Below are positions 47,018 to 56,486 of a stretch of DNA of 64,000 nucleotides, in pieces; the stretch's first letter is position 1; every line of letters starts with the position of its first letter. A model generated the notes under the pieces. That model saw nothing but the letters and a program-made list of their open reading frames with translations, was not told the DNA's origin and made no database searches. The stretch is from Acinetobacter terrestris. GTDB lineage: Bacteria > Pseudomonadota > Gammaproteobacteria > Pseudomonadales > Moraxellaceae. Made by a program: the position numbers and the translations under genes. The stretch spans positions 1 through 64,000 of the forward strand of contig NZ_SJNZ01000016.1 in NCBI RefSeq assembly GCF_004331155.1, given 5' to 3'.

Positions 47018-48223
47018 TTAGTTTTGCTGAACACTGACTTGAGTCGCCGTGTGTAGTGCGAGTTCACGTGCCTGATCGGTTGTTTCAGCACGTGCCGTTG
47101 CAACACCCATGCGACGACGTTTAAAACCTTCGGGTTTACCAAAAAGGCGTAAATCTGTATCCGGATTAGATAAAGCAAGATTTAAGCCAGAAAACGAAAG
47201 ATTGCGATCATCCACGCCTGCATAAATAACTGCACTAGCTGCAACGCTATGGCGTGTGGTATTCACAGGCAGGCCTAAAATGGCACGTGCGTGCAGTTCA
47301 AATTCACTCTGGAATTGCGAGGCAAGTGTCACAAGCCCCGTGTCATGCGGACGTGGTGATACTTCACTAAACCATACTTTATCGCCTTTGACAAACAGTT
47401 CGACCCCGAAAATACCGCAACCGCCCAAGGCTGCCGTTACTTTATGCGCGATCCGTTTAGATTCATCCAATGCTGCAGCAGTCATGGCTTGAGGCTGCCA
47501 GCTTTCTACATAATCGCCCGCATCTTGACGGTGTCCGATCGGGTCGCAGTATTGGGTTTCGATTTCACCCGTTTCAGCATTTTTAGCACGGACAGTAAGC
47601 AGGGTAATTTCAAAGTCAAAATCAATTTGCGATTCCACGATCACTTTGCCTTGATTTACACGACCGCCAGTTTGCGCATATTCCCAAGCGGCATCGACTT
47701 CATCAAAGCTTTTAACGCGAGACTGGCCTTTACCTGAAGAGGACATCACCGGTTTAACAAAATTTGGATAGCCAATGTCATCGCAAGCAGCGCGGAAAGA
47801 CTCAATCGAGTCAGCAAAACGATAAGCAGAAGTTGGCAGACCCAGTTCTTCAGCAGCCAAACGGCGGATCCCTTCACGGTTCATGGTCAGGTTAACCGCT
47901 TTGGCTGAAGGAATAACGGTGGCAATCTTTTGTTCTTCGATATCGACCAAAACCTGAGTCGCAATCGCTTCAATTTCAGGAATAATTAAATTGGGTTTAA
48001 CTTGTTCGATCAGTTGTTTGAGTTCTTCGGCATCTGCCATATTTAAAGTATAAGAATAATGGGCAACTTGCATGGCAGGTGCGTGATCATAACGGTCTGC
48101 AGCGTGAACTTCCACACCCAGACGTTGTAGCGAAATCACCACTTCTTTACCCAACTCTCCTGAGCCTAAGAGCAAAATTTTAAATGCAGAAGCTTGAAGG
48201 GGAGTACCAATAGTCACGCTCAT
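47018..48223 (-). CDS. purT: Formate-dependent GAR transformylase
   Basis: An ATP-grasp ligase making formyl-GAR from GAR, formate and ATP in purine synthesis. The 401-residue protein has [22 protein letters not shown] at the N-terminus, then INPEIEAI-like [43 protein letters not shown] and [14 protein letters not shown]. The start at 48223 ([11 protein letters not shown]) has GGA 8 bases upstream; an ATG three codons earlier overlaps this site. It precedes glnD by 30 bp. Confidence 0.95.
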   Translation of the reverse strand: MSVTIGTPLQASAFKILLLGSGELGKEVVISLQRLGVEVHAADRYDHAPAMQVAHYSYTLNMADAEELKQLIEQVKPNLIIPEIEAIATQVLVDIEEQKIATVIPSAKAVNLTMNREGIRRLAAEELGLPTSAYRFADSIESFRAACDDIGYPNFVKPVMSSSGKGQSRVKSFDEVDAAWEYAQTGGRVNQGKVIVESQIDFDFEITLLTVRAKNAETGEIETQYCDPIGHRQDAGDYVESWQPQAMTAAALDESKRIAHKVTAALGGCGIFGVELFVKGDKVWFSEVSPRPHDTGLVTLASQFQSEFELHARAILGLPVNTTRHSVAASAVIYAGVDDRNLSFSGLNLALSNPDTDLRLFGKPEGFKRRRMGVATARAETTDQARELALHTATQVSVQQN

Positions 48224-48358
48224 GTAAATCATCCATGCTTGATTTTATGGGCTTTTAGCATAGCAGAACTGACTGGGGGATTAAGCCTGGATTCACATAA
48301 AATAATGATATTGTCCAACAATTTTATTTATAAAGTTTATAGAGATTTACATCTTAAA

Positions 48359-48987
48359 TCAGGCAGATTGCTTGAACCGATCTGGAACAGGGTTTAAATG
48401 ATAAATACGGTTTTGCGGGTTCAGTTTTTCCATTTCTAAAATTTGATGCTGACTTAAATCCAGCCAGCTTAGGAGTTTCATTGTTTTATAGCGTTGCCAG
48501 CAGAGATATGGAACGGCAAAAGGAAGGATGAAGCCAAGGGTGAATAATCCAAGCCCCATCAGACAAAGCATTAAGGCATCCTGCAGCACCTTGCCCAACT
48601 GGAAATGACCGACAGAAAATGCCGCAAGGGAAAAGAATAGAAAAGCAGTGCAAACAGAAAGCCAAACAATTGAAGTGCATTCGGCAATACACGATGTTTA
48701 AAACTCCAGTAGCCAAATATCAGATTCTGCGGATGCAAGTGCACGACCTGTTGGGTCTGATTCAGCATGGCAATAATCTGATTTTTGCCATTATTTTCAA
48801 AATAAATGGCCCGGACTAAATCTGCTGGTTCAGCATGTACTTCGATAAAATGACCAACAAAGTTTTGAGCATTAATGAAGCATTCAAAATAACAGGCAGG
48901 AAAGCTGTATCGGGAATATGGTGATGGTTCATCCCGCCGTTGATGAATAAAGATTTTCCCTTCAATAAGCTGTTTGGATTCAAACAT
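48359..48987 (-). pseudogene. Two-TM hypothetical membrane protein with a single-base frameshift
   Basis: The 5' part (ATG 48987) encodes MFESKQLIEGKIFIHQRRDE ... NALQLFGFLFALL and then runs into a nonsense-like tail. In another frame the sequence continues FLFFSLAAFSVGHFQLGKVL ... GLGLFTLGFILPFAVPYL ... NPVPDRFKQSA. One missing base in the A-run 48641-48644 (T-run on the coding strand) restores a single protein of about 208 residues with two or three membrane spans. As the lesion is in a homopolymer, a sequencing error is possible. No function is recognised. Confidence 0.7.
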
Positions 48988-49087
48988 GCAAAATGATCCT
49001 TATTTTTGTTTTTATATTCAATATAAAAGGCTTATACACTCAAATTAGCATAAGCCTTTGTTCATCTTAAGATGAATTTTTAATTTT

Positions 49088-49435
49088 TTAAAAGTGAAAG
49101 GGCAGATAGGTATAAATTAAGCCATAAGTCACGGCCGCGGTTAAAGTCGCAGGTACAATCTGCTTAAACTTAAAATACAGCCCGGCTAAGGTTAAAAAAC
49201 CGATCAGCATGGCAAAGCTTTTATTCGGCGTTTCCATCAGCGGTGGAAGGGTGGCAACCACCAGCATGGAACTAATGGCGGCAATACCAATACTGCCTAA
49301 GGCAATTTTAATCCAGACCGAACCACGCTTTTGCGAGTTTTGCTGATGTTTTTGAATGACATAAAAAGGACCAAACCGTGATGCAAAATTGGCAATCCCA
49401 ACGATGATGCCCACCAGAATAATTTCAAGATTCAT
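49088..49435 (-). CDS. azlD: Branched-chain amino acid exporter, small subunit AzlD
   Basis: A 115-residue membrane protein with four spans, typical of AzlD: NFASRFGPFYVIQ, IGIAAISSMLVVATLPPLM, ATLTAAVTYGLIYTYLPF. With AzlC it forms an exporter for branched-chain amino acids and analogues. The start at 49435 has GGAG 7 bases upstream and overlaps the end of azlC by 11 bp; an ATG at 49456 is less likely. Confidence 0.88.
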   Translation of the reverse strand: MNLEIILVGIIVGIANFASRFGPFYVIQKHQQNSQKRGSVWIKIALGSIGIAAISSMLVVATLPPLMETPNKSFAMLIGFLTLAGLYFKFKQIVPATLTAAVTYGLIYTYLPFHF

Positions 49436-50180
49436 GCGTTTCTCCAAATTCATCATCGTGTTGTTTTAAAACATAGTGCTTAAATAAGACCGCCAAAATA
49501 CCGGATAAAATTCCAATGAAAATCGCTGCCGACAAATTAATGAAATAGCAGGCGATGGCTGAAACAATTAAACAGACAGCGACGATTAAAGTATGTTTCT
49601 TTTCAAAAGCTGCAAGCAGGAAACTTAAGAACAGGGCAGGAAGCAGAAAATCCAGTGCGGCTTGTAGGAATTGCGGTAAGTGACTGACCTGATCTGCAAA
49701 TAATCCACCCAAGAACGAACCTAAAGCCCAAGACATCCAGCTGAATAAGCTCACGCCTAGCATCCAGGACTCTGACCATTCCTGTCGACGCTGCGAGAGT
49801 TTAATCATCCCGGAAGCAAAGACTTCATCGGTCAGACCCCACGCCCAAAATGCTGTCTTTTTTAAGTTTAATTTATCTTGAATCAGGTTTTGCAGCGCGG
49901 GGCCGTAGAGTAGATGACGAATGTCTAAAGCAATCACGGTAAGCGCTGTCATCCAGATGGATGTACCGCTGCCGAGTAAAGCCACCACTAAAAACTGGCT
50001 GGCGCCGGCATACATGGAACAGGATAAAAACAGGGCTTCCCAAGGGGTAAAGCCAAATTGTGTCGCGGAGACACCGAAAGCAAAAGAAACCGGAAGATAA
50101 GTAAAAATAATGGCTTGACTATCTTTAGCGCCTTGCCAAAAACCAGCAGCTTGTACTGGAGGAATTTTGTGCTCAGACAC
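49425..50180 (-). CDS. azlC: Branched-chain amino acid exporter, large subunit AzlC
   Basis: A 251-residue inner-membrane protein with the AzlC pattern FWQGAKDSQAIIFTYLPVSFAFG, SCSMYAGASQFLVVALLGSG, ALDIRHLLYGPALQ and GLTDEVFAS. The start is GTG at 50180 with AGGTG 5 bases upstream. It overlaps azlD, so both subunits are made together. No Lrp- or AzlB-type regulator is adjacent. Confidence 0.9.
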   Translation of the reverse strand: MSEHKIPPVQAAGFWQGAKDSQAIIFTYLPVSFAFGVSATQFGFTPWEALFLSCSMYAGASQFLVVALLGSGTSIWMTALTVIALDIRHLLYGPALQNLIQDKLNLKKTAFWAWGLTDEVFASGMIKLSQRRQEWSESWMLGVSLFSWMSWALGSFLGGLFADQVSHLPQFLQAALDFLLPALFLSFLLAAFEKKHTLIVAVCLIVSAIACYFINLSAAIFIGILSGILAVLFKHYVLKQHDDEFGETHES

Positions 50181-50281
50181 GACACACCTAAGAAAAGTTA
50201 GACAAAGGGGAGAAAATGATGATTGAGTATTCTACCCGAATTCACTAGCATAGTGCCGAAATGTTTGTATAGGCAGCGGAT

Positions 50282-50764
50282 ATGTTTGCGTCCAAATCAC
50301 GTGCAATAGGGATGATTTCTGTACTGTGCAGTATTTTTGCATTGCAGGCTTGTGGTCAATCATCTGAAGAACCCGAGCAGAAAGTTGAAATTAAGGCTGC
50401 ACCAAAGCTCAGCAATGATGCAACCACGTATGCCCATGAAGCCTGGAAATTTATCAATCAGGTCGATGGCTTGGTGTATGCAAAACAGTTGAATGTGCTT
50501 GAAGAACAGGTGCGTAAACCTGCCCGCAAGTTAAGTACCGATTGGCGTATTAATGTCAAAATGACCGACTCCGTGACTGAAGGAAAATATGCATTGTGCC
50601 GTAAAGCATTGACCAGTCTGGAAATATGGGCGCGTGAAAGCATCGATCAATCCAGTTCGGCGGCACAAAAGCAAGCAGATTACGAACGAGATAAACAACA
50701 GTGCAAGGGTGCGATAGATAATCCTGAACTGGGAAATACTGACCCGAAAAAGAAAGGGGTTTAA
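50282..50764 (+). CDS. Hypothetical lipoprotein, 160 aa
   Basis: A lipoprotein signal peptide ends in LQAC (Cys24), followed by GQSSEEPEQKVEIK. The mature domain is helical, with two Cys (YALCRKAL and KQQCKGAI), perhaps a disulfide. The function is unknown. It is divergent from azlC and is followed by a strong terminator. Confidence 0.75.
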   Translation: MFASKSRAIGMISVLCSIFALQACGQSSEEPEQKVEIKAAPKLSNDATTYAHEAWKFINQVDGLVYAKQLNVLEEQVRKPARKLSTDWRINVKMTDSVTEGKYALCRKALTSLEIWARESIDQSSSAAQKQADYERDKQQCKGAIDNPELGNTDPKKKGV

Positions 50765-50773
50765 GTCAGATGA

Positions 50774-50800
50774 AACGAGGCAAATGCCTCGTTTTTTTTC
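50774..50800 (+). terminator. Terminator of the lipoprotein gene
   Basis: ACGAGGCA, ATG-containing loop, TGCCTCGT and eight T. Confidence 0.88.
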
Positions 50801-50992
50801 ATGCAATTTTTTTAAAGCTTATTTTTTACTTATAGTTAAAAAGAATTAATAAGAGAATAAAACGATAACTTGATAAATACATATTATTATCGCTAAATGA
50901 TAATACGTGTATAATAAATTGCATTGATGTTATTATTATTTTGATAAAAATCTAAATAACTTCCATGTAGTAAATAAATAGAGGAAGAAAAG

Positions 50993-51187
50993 ATGTTTAA
51001 TAAAGTGTTTTTATCAATAAGTGTGGTTTTGACTCTAACTGTTTGTCAAAGCGTTCCAGCCGCGCTTGCTTCACATGCTGCAGATCAGGTTCAAGTGATT
51101 CATTCATCTTCTTCAAATATCCAGCAAGAAGTTGCACCTTGTACCAATGGTTTTGATGCCGTGAATGTATGTGAGTTACTTTCATAA
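50993..51187 (+). CDS. Small exported protein, 64 aa
   Basis: AGAGGAAG lies 5-8 bases before ATG 50993. Residues 1-26 are a signal peptide (MFNKVFLSISVVLTLTVCQS, cleavage near ALA). The mature part of about 38 residues has two Cys (APCTNGFDAVNVCELLS) that could form one disulfide. No family is recognised; the upstream 200 bp are very AT-rich. Confidence 0.6.
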   Translation: MFNKVFLSISVVLTLTVCQSVPAALASHAADQVQVIHSSSSNIQQEVAPCTNGFDAVNVCELLS

Positions 51188-51321
51188 GCGGTAAATATGA
51201 ATGAGCAGACCAGTACATTCACTTTTTATGCGTATGTCATGCTTAGCTATAGATGAGTGAAATACTGCAACGGTATTGCATCTCAATGATTCAGATATTG
51301 TTAATATCTAATATTTTTTGT

Positions 51322-52023
51322 TCAAAGCTCTGGAAATGCATGCGCGATTCGATGCAATTTAGCCAGATCCAAAATTTCGATTTTCCGAAAAGAAAGCCGC
51401 AAAATATTCTGCTTCTCTAAAGCCTGCAGTTCCTGGTTCACGGTTTGTCTGGAACAGGTCAGCATTTGCGCCAATTGTTCTTGGGACAAATGAATGGTGT
51501 TGGTTTCAATCATTAAATGACTGCCATAGCCATTTAAGATAAACATTAAGCGTTGTGCTAAACGCTGGGTCATGTTTTGGGTCTGAATCGAAATGAGTTC
51601 TAAAAAAGCAAAACGTAACTTTTGACTGGTCAATTGCGCAATGTGATACCAAAAAACCGGATGTGCTGCGAGCAGTTTGTGAATGGCGAGACTTGGAATA
51701 TGCAAGATCAGACTTTTTTGAATGGCGATGGCATCGTGCGAGCGAGGTTGGGCATCGACCAGTGAGATTTCGCCAAACCACATAATCGGTTCCACAATTG
51801 CCGCTACGGATTCTTTGCCTTCAATATCAATATAGCCTAAGCGAACAGCGCCTTCTAAAACGGCATAGATGCCATTAAATGTATCTCCTGAATGGAAGAT
51901 AGCTTGTTCCTTGGCAAAATGCTGTTGCACCGCATGGCTCACAATAAATTCCTTAAACACTGAAGGCAATTGTGAAAACCATGCGTTCTGTTCTAAATGA
52001 GCAATATAAACGGAGGATAGCAC
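51322..52023 (-). CDS. Crp/Fnr-family transcriptional regulator
   Basis: A 233-residue regulator with an N-terminal cyclic-nucleotide-binding-like beta roll (about 30-130: IFHSGDTFNGIYAVLEGAVRLGYID) and a C-terminal winged helix (LSQEQLAQMLTCSRQTVNQELQALEKQNILRLS, in two parts). It has no Cys cluster as in FNR, and the cAMP-binding residues of Crp are not conserved, so its signal is unknown. Start GTG 52023 has AAGGA 7 bases upstream. It is divergent from the Mpo1-like gene, a plausible target. Confidence 0.85.
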   Translation of the reverse strand: MLSSVYIAHLEQNAWFSQLPSVFKEFIVSHAVQQHFAKEQAIFHSGDTFNGIYAVLEGAVRLGYIDIEGKESVAAIVEPIMWFGEISLVDAQPRSHDAIAIQKSLILHIPSLAIHKLLAAHPVFWYHIAQLTSQKLRFAFLELISIQTQNMTQRLAQRLMFILNGYGSHLMIETNTIHLSQEQLAQMLTCSRQTVNQELQALEKQNILRLSFRKIEILDLAKLHRIAHAFPEL

Positions 52024-52119
52024 TTCAATTCCTTTTTGATCTGAGTTGTCATTTAGCCGACAACTTTGCCTTTGGTTTTTTTATATAGTCGAAGCATGAG
52101 TGTAACAAGGAAGAACAAC

Positions 52120-52656
52120 ATGACCAAATTAGAACAGCTGCTCAGCCAGTATGCAGCGTATCACCTAGATCATAAAAACATTTTGACGCATTTTGTGGGC
52201 ATTCCTTTGATTGTCTTTGCCATTGTTTGTTTAACCGCAAGAGCAGGTGTGATGCTGTCAGGAATGGAGTTGACCTTAGCGTCGGTAATCCTGATTGCAA
52301 GTGGCATATATTACCTGAGTTTAGACCGCATTTTGGGTCTGATCATGCTAGTCATCTATGCGATCGCTTATCCATTCGCTTACAAGATTGCACAGCTCGA
52401 TACCAGTCTTTGGCTAAGCTTAAGTATTGGCATCTTTGTCGTAGGATGGGCATTTCAGTTTGTGGGGCATTTTTATGAAAAGAAAAAACCGGCATTTATG
52501 GACGATATTATTGGCTTAGCCATCGGCCCATTATTTGTTTTGGCGGAAATGGTATTCATGCTCGGTTTTCGTAAAGGCCTAGAGCAACGTATACTAGACC
52601 ACGCTCATTTGTTACGCGCTAAAATGGATAACAAGCAGATCTCAGCCTTAAACTAG
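52120..52656 (+). CDS. Mpo1-like (DUF962) membrane protein, second copy
   Basis: A 178-residue paralogue of the protein at 7.6 kb. It has MTKLEQLLSQYAAYHLDHKN, then THFVGIPLIVFAIVCL and FVGHFYEKKKPAFMDDIIGLAIGPLFVLAE, with the conserved His residues. AAGGA lies 9 bases before ATG 52120; the frame extends further upstream without a good site. Proposed as a fatty-acid alpha-oxidation dioxygenase by family only. Confidence 0.8.
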   Translation: MTKLEQLLSQYAAYHLDHKNILTHFVGIPLIVFAIVCLTARAGVMLSGMELTLASVILIASGIYYLSLDRILGLIMLVIYAIAYPFAYKIAQLDTSLWLSLSIGIFVVGWAFQFVGHFYEKKKPAFMDDIIGLAIGPLFVLAEMVFMLGFRKGLEQRILDHAHLLRAKMDNKQISALN

Positions 52657-52676
52657 TTGAATTAGTGTATAGCCAT

Positions 52677-52707
52677 AAAAAAAGCCCCGAATGAGTCGGG
52701 GCTTTTT
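52677..52707. terminator. Bidirectional terminator between Mpo1-like gene and ychF
   Basis: AAAGCCCCGA, short loop, TCGGGGCTTTTTT with A-run; between convergent genes. Confidence 0.9.
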
Positions 52708-52719
52708 TCGTTTTAACGA

Positions 52720-53811
52720 TTAAACATTAAAACGGAAGTGTAAAACGTCACCGTCTTGAACGATGTAAGTTTTACCTTCTAAACGCCATTTACCGGCTTC
52801 TTTCGCGCCAGCTTCGCCGTTGTATTGTACGAAGTCATCATAAGCGATACATTCAGCGCGGATGAAGCCTTTTTCAAAGTCAGTATGAATTACGCCAGCA
52901 GCTTGAGGAGCGGTTGCCCCCACTTTAACCGTCCAAGCACGAACTTCCTGTACACCTGCAGTGAAGTAAGTTTGTAAGCCAAGTAGTGAATAACCTGCAC
53001 GAATGACCGCATTCAGACCAGGTTCTTCCATGTCCATTGCTTCAAGGAATTCAGCGCGGTCTTCATCTTCAAGCAATGAAATTTCAGCTTCAATCTGGTT
53101 GCACAGTGGAACCACAATCGCATTTTCAGCAGCAGCAAGTTCACGAACAGCATCCAAATGGGGATTGTTTTCGAAACCATCTTCAGCAACATTGGCAATG
53201 TACATGGTTGGTTTTAAAGTCATTAAACCAAAACCACGAACCAGTTTACGCTCATCATCATCAAGGTCAGCTGCGCGAGCCGGTTTGCCTTCATCCAATA
53301 ATGGCTGGATTTTTTCTAAAATCGCTTTGGTTGCAATCGCTTCTTTATCGCCACTTTTTGCAGATTTTGCTAAACGCGTGATGGCTTTTGCAACTGCTTC
53401 AAGGTCAGCAAGTGCAAGTTCAGTGTTGATGGTTGCGATGTCATCCAGCGGATCAATCTTACCATTCACGTGAATTACGTTTTCATCTTCAAAACAGCGA
53501 ACCACGTGTGCAATCGCATCGGTTTCACGGATATTGGCAAGGAACTGGTTACCCAAGCCTTCACCTTTAGATGCACCCGCAACCAAACCGGCGATATCCA
53601 CAAATTCCATTGCAGTTGGAACCACACGTTGCGGTTTAACGATTTCCGCAAGTTTGTCCATGCGCAGGTCAGGCACAGGTACGATACCGGTGTTTGGTTC
53701 AATGGTACAGAAGGGGAAGTTTTCTGCAGCAATCGCAGCTTTAGTCAATGCATTGAAAAGTGTAGATTTACCAACGTTCGGCAAGCCGACAATACCGCAA
53801 TTAAAACCCAT
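52720..53811 (-). CDS. ychF: Redox-regulated ATPase YchF (OLA1-type)
   Basis: A 363-residue Obg-family P-loop protein that prefers ATP and associates with ribosomes. G1 is [15 protein letters not shown] at residue 8, G3 is [20 protein letters not shown], and the C-terminal TGS domain starts near 280 ([13 protein letters not shown]). The start MGFNCGIVG at 53811 is the conserved family N-terminus; a GTG at 53823 is an unlikely alternative. Confidence 0.95.
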   Translation of the reverse strand: MGFNCGIVGLPNVGKSTLFNALTKAAIAAENFPFCTIEPNTGIVPVPDLRMDKLAEIVKPQRVVPTAMEFVDIAGLVAGASKGEGLGNQFLANIRETDAIAHVVRCFEDENVIHVNGKIDPLDDIATINTELALADLEAVAKAITRLAKSAKSGDKEAIATKAILEKIQPLLDEGKPARAADLDDDERKLVRGFGLMTLKPTMYIANVAEDGFENNPHLDAVRELAAAENAIVVPLCNQIEAEISLLEDEDRAEFLEAMDMEEPGLNAVIRAGYSLLGLQTYFTAGVQEVRAWTVKVGATAPQAAGVIHTDFEKGFIRAECIAYDDFVQYNGEAGAKEAGKWRLEGKTYIVQDGDVLHFRFNV

Positions 53812-53923
53812 GAAATGACTCACAAAGTATTATTTAAAAATTGTGGCTGATTTTACATGAAAGCCACCACAAAGTCAGGTCATGGCTTTCATGTTTATTG
53901 AAAACAACTGAAATGTATATTGT

Positions 53924-54583
53924 TTAAATTTTACGTTTATCCAGCTGGTTGGCAAGGGTGTCGCCCGTTGCCTGAATCAGCATGACCAAAACAATCAGCA
54001 CCACAATAACCGCAAGCATGATTTGCATATCAAAACGCTGATAACCATAGCGGTAGGCAATATCGCCCAAACCGCCTGCACCAATGGCACCGGCAATCGC
54101 GGAGGAGTTAATCATGGTGACTAAGGTTACGGTAAATCCGGCCACAATACCGGGCAGTGCTTCGGGCAGAAGTACATGCCAGACAATCTGCTTGCGGTTA
54201 CAGCCCATGGCTTGTGCAGCTTCAATCAAGCCTTGATCAACTTCGCGTAAACTGACTTCGGCGATACGTGCAAAGAAAGGTGTCGCGGCAAGGGTCAGTG
54301 GAACCACTGCTGCCCATACGCCATAACTGGTGCCAACGATGAGACGAGTCAGTGGAATCAGCGCGACCATTAAAATCAGGAAGGGGATTGACCGGGTAAT
54401 ATTTACGATCCATCCCAGCGACTGGTTAATGCTTTTCGAGGGATAAATGCCATGCTCCGAGGTATTGACCAAAATCACGGCCATCGGCAAACCAATCAGC
54501 AAGGCAAAAAATGCGGAAACACCGACCATCAATAAGGTATCGATGGTACCGGTAATCAACAGATCAATGAGTTGGTCGTGCAT
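53924..54583 (-). CDS. metI: Methionine-type ABC transporter, permease MetI
   Basis: A 219-residue permease with five or six spans and the EAA loop EAAQAMGCNRKQIVWHVLLPEALPGI, where MetN docks. SSAIAGAIGAGGLGDIAYRYG is the MetI signature. It overlaps metN by 20 bp. In this setting, with LLM and SfnB enzymes, the imported compound may be another sulfur source rather than methionine. Confidence 0.92.
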   Translation of the reverse strand: MHDQLIDLLITGTIDTLLMVGVSAFFALLIGLPMAVILVNTSEHGIYPSKSINQSLGWIVNITRSIPFLILMVALIPLTRLIVGTSYGVWAAVVPLTLAATPFFARIAEVSLREVDQGLIEAAQAMGCNRKQIVWHVLLPEALPGIVAGFTVTLVTMINSSAIAGAIGAGGLGDIAYRYGYQRFDMQIMLAVIVVLIVLVMLIQATGDTLANQLDKRKI

Positions 54584-55634
54584 AGCCCAATACCTCTACA
54601 TGTGCAATTTGGTTTTTTAAATGTTGCGTGAGTTGCTGCAGATCAATCTCTAGATCAGCTACACCCACAATTAACGTGCCGACCAAATGATTTTGAATGG
54701 TATCAATATGACTTTGATACAAATGCACCGAATGCCCAAAGCGATTTAAAATCTGCGCAAGGTCAGGTGAATGCCTGGCTTCACTGGCATATTTCAGTTT
54801 TAAAATAGTATGTGAAACTGTGTTGTCCTTTTCAGGATAAAGCGCAAATGGCAAATCCAGTTGTTCAAGATTGAGTAACTCCTGGGTAATGGCTTTTTCT
54901 GGATTGGAAAATACCGACCAGACTTGCCCTGACTCCACAATCTCACCTTTTTCAATCACCACCACCTGATCGCAGATTTCACGGATCACCTGCATTTCAT
55001 GGGTAATCAGCACAATGGTAATGCCCAGTTTCTGATTGATTTCTTTGAGCAGGGAAAGCACCACCGAGGTACTTTCAGGATCGAGTGCAGAAGTCGCTTC
55101 ATCGCAGAGCAGAATTTCAGGATGGCTGACCAAAGCACGGGCAATCCCGACGCGCTGCTTTTGTCCACCAGAAAGCTGTGACGGATAATGCTCTGCCTTA
55201 TCGCTCAGACCAACCAGTTGCAGTACTTCATTGACGCGTTGTTCAATGTCCGCCTTATTAAAGTTTGAAATTTTTAACGGCAGGGCAACGTTTTCCCAAA
55301 CGGTTTTTGCCGACATTAAATTGAAATGCTGGAAAATCATGCCAATTTTTTGGCGCAACTGAATTAAATCCTGGTGATTTAATGTGGCTATTTCCTGTTG
55401 ATGGATATGAATGCTGCCTTCATTGGCCTGTTCCAATCCATTTAAGGTACGTAGCAGTGAAGATTTGCCCGCGCCACTTTTACCAATAATGCCCAGAATC
55501 TTGCCTTGGGGAATATCCAGATTAATATTCTTTAAGGCATGTACCTGTTTGTCCTGTACATCATAAAATTTATTCAGGTGCCGGATTTGAATATGCGGCA
55601 CTGAAAAATCGATTTGTGAACCAAAACTCACCAT
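54564..55634 (-). CDS. metN: Methionine-type ABC transporter, ATPase MetN
   Basis: A 356-residue ABC ATPase: Walker A GIIGKSGAGKSSLLRTLNGL, signature LSGGQKQRVGIARAL, Walker B ILLCDEATSALDPEST, switch LITHEMQVIREICD. A C-terminal NIL (ACT-like) domain of about 90 residues suggests allosteric inhibition by imported substrate as in MetNI. AAGGAG lies 7 bases before the ATG. It lies between metQ and metI. Confidence 0.94.
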   Translation of the reverse strand: MVSFGSQIDFSVPHIQIRHLNKFYDVQDKQVHALKNINLDIPQGKILGIIGKSGAGKSSLLRTLNGLEQANEGSIHIHQQEIATLNHQDLIQLRQKIGMIFQHFNLMSAKTVWENVALPLKISNFNKADIEQRVNEVLQLVGLSDKAEHYPSQLSGGQKQRVGIARALVSHPEILLCDEATSALDPESTSVVLSLLKEINQKLGITIVLITHEMQVIREICDQVVVIEKGEIVESGQVWSVFSNPEKAITQELLNLEQLDLPFALYPEKDNTVSHTILKLKYASEARHSPDLAQILNRFGHSVHLYQSHIDTIQNHLVGTLIVGVADLEIDLQQLTQHLKNQIAHVEVLGYARPTH

Positions 55635-55645
55635 GGTTATTCTCC

Positions 55646-56482
55646 TTATTTCCAGCCTTCAAACCACATGCCTTGCCCAAAATCTTCATTCAAAATTTCA
55701 CGAACTTTGACAGAGTTTTGGAATGCTTTTACAAAGGTAGCCAGCTTTTGGTCTTCATCTGAGTAGTCTTTACGCGTCACAAATAAAATGGCGTATTTTT
55801 TATCTACCGGGTCAATCATCAGGGCTGAATTGGGGTCAGCAACTTTTGCCATTTTTAAATAATGCGGAAAGCCCATAATCAGGTCCGCTTCGTTATAGGC
55901 ATGTGCTGTTTGTGGACCTTCAACTTCAATCAGCTTGAGTTGTTTCGGATTGCTGGTGATGTCCTGCAGGGTGGTTAATTCATTATTGACATCTTTTACC
56001 GAGAGCAAACCTGCACGGGCTAAGAGCGTCAAGCCACGCGACAAGTTCACCGGATCATTCGGCACCACCACTTTGGCCTGATTGGGAATTTGATTCAGCG
56101 ACTGATATTTTTTTGAATATAAACCGACATGACTGCCCGAACCTTTGCCAAAGGCATGCAGGTTATAACCCGTTTCACGCACGGCATTGGCCAAGAACAC
56201 ACTCTGCTGAAAAAAGTTGGCATCAATATCACCGTTTTGAACCGCAACATTCGGTGCTTGCCAGTCTGAAAACTCGATCAGTTCGACATTAATGCCTTGG
56301 GCTTTGACTTCGTCAGCCACACTTTTTAAAAGTTCGGCATAGGGTGGGCTAATGCCAATTTTCAGTGTGTCACTGTGTGTGTTGCTGTTGATCCAGCGAT
56401 AGCCTGCAAGTCCGGCCACCAGCGCAATCACCACTGCCGTGATGACCCAAAGTTTGGTATTGTTTTTAACTGTATTTGACAT
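55646..56482 (-). CDS. metQ: MetQ/NlpA-type substrate-binding protein, copy 2
   Basis: A 278-residue binding protein with an N-terminal span (LWVITAVVIALVAGLAGYRW) instead of a lipobox, so it is anchored or cleaved differently from E. coli MetQ. The body has LKIGISPPYAELLKSVADEV, GDIDANFFQQSVFL, VVVPNDPVNLSRGL and VEGPQTAHAYNEADL. The start at 56482 lies four bases after the upstream copy's stop codon. It is about half identical by eye to the upstream copy. Confidence 0.88.
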   Translation of the reverse strand: MSNTVKNNTKLWVITAVVIALVAGLAGYRWINSNTHSDTLKIGISPPYAELLKSVADEVKAQGINVELIEFSDWQAPNVAVQNGDIDANFFQQSVFLANAVRETGYNLHAFGKGSGSHVGLYSKKYQSLNQIPNQAKVVVPNDPVNLSRGLTLLARAGLLSVKDVNNELTTLQDITSNPKQLKLIEVEGPQTAHAYNEADLIMGFPHYLKMAKVADPNSALMIDPVDKKYAILFVTRKDYSDEDQKLATFVKAFQNSVKVREILNEDFGQGMWFEGWK

Positions 56483-56486
56483 GATC

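Noticed and set aside
53003..53473. 156-codon Ser/Ala-rich plus-strand frame inside ychF
   Set aside because: Antisense shadow of a strongly conserved gene.
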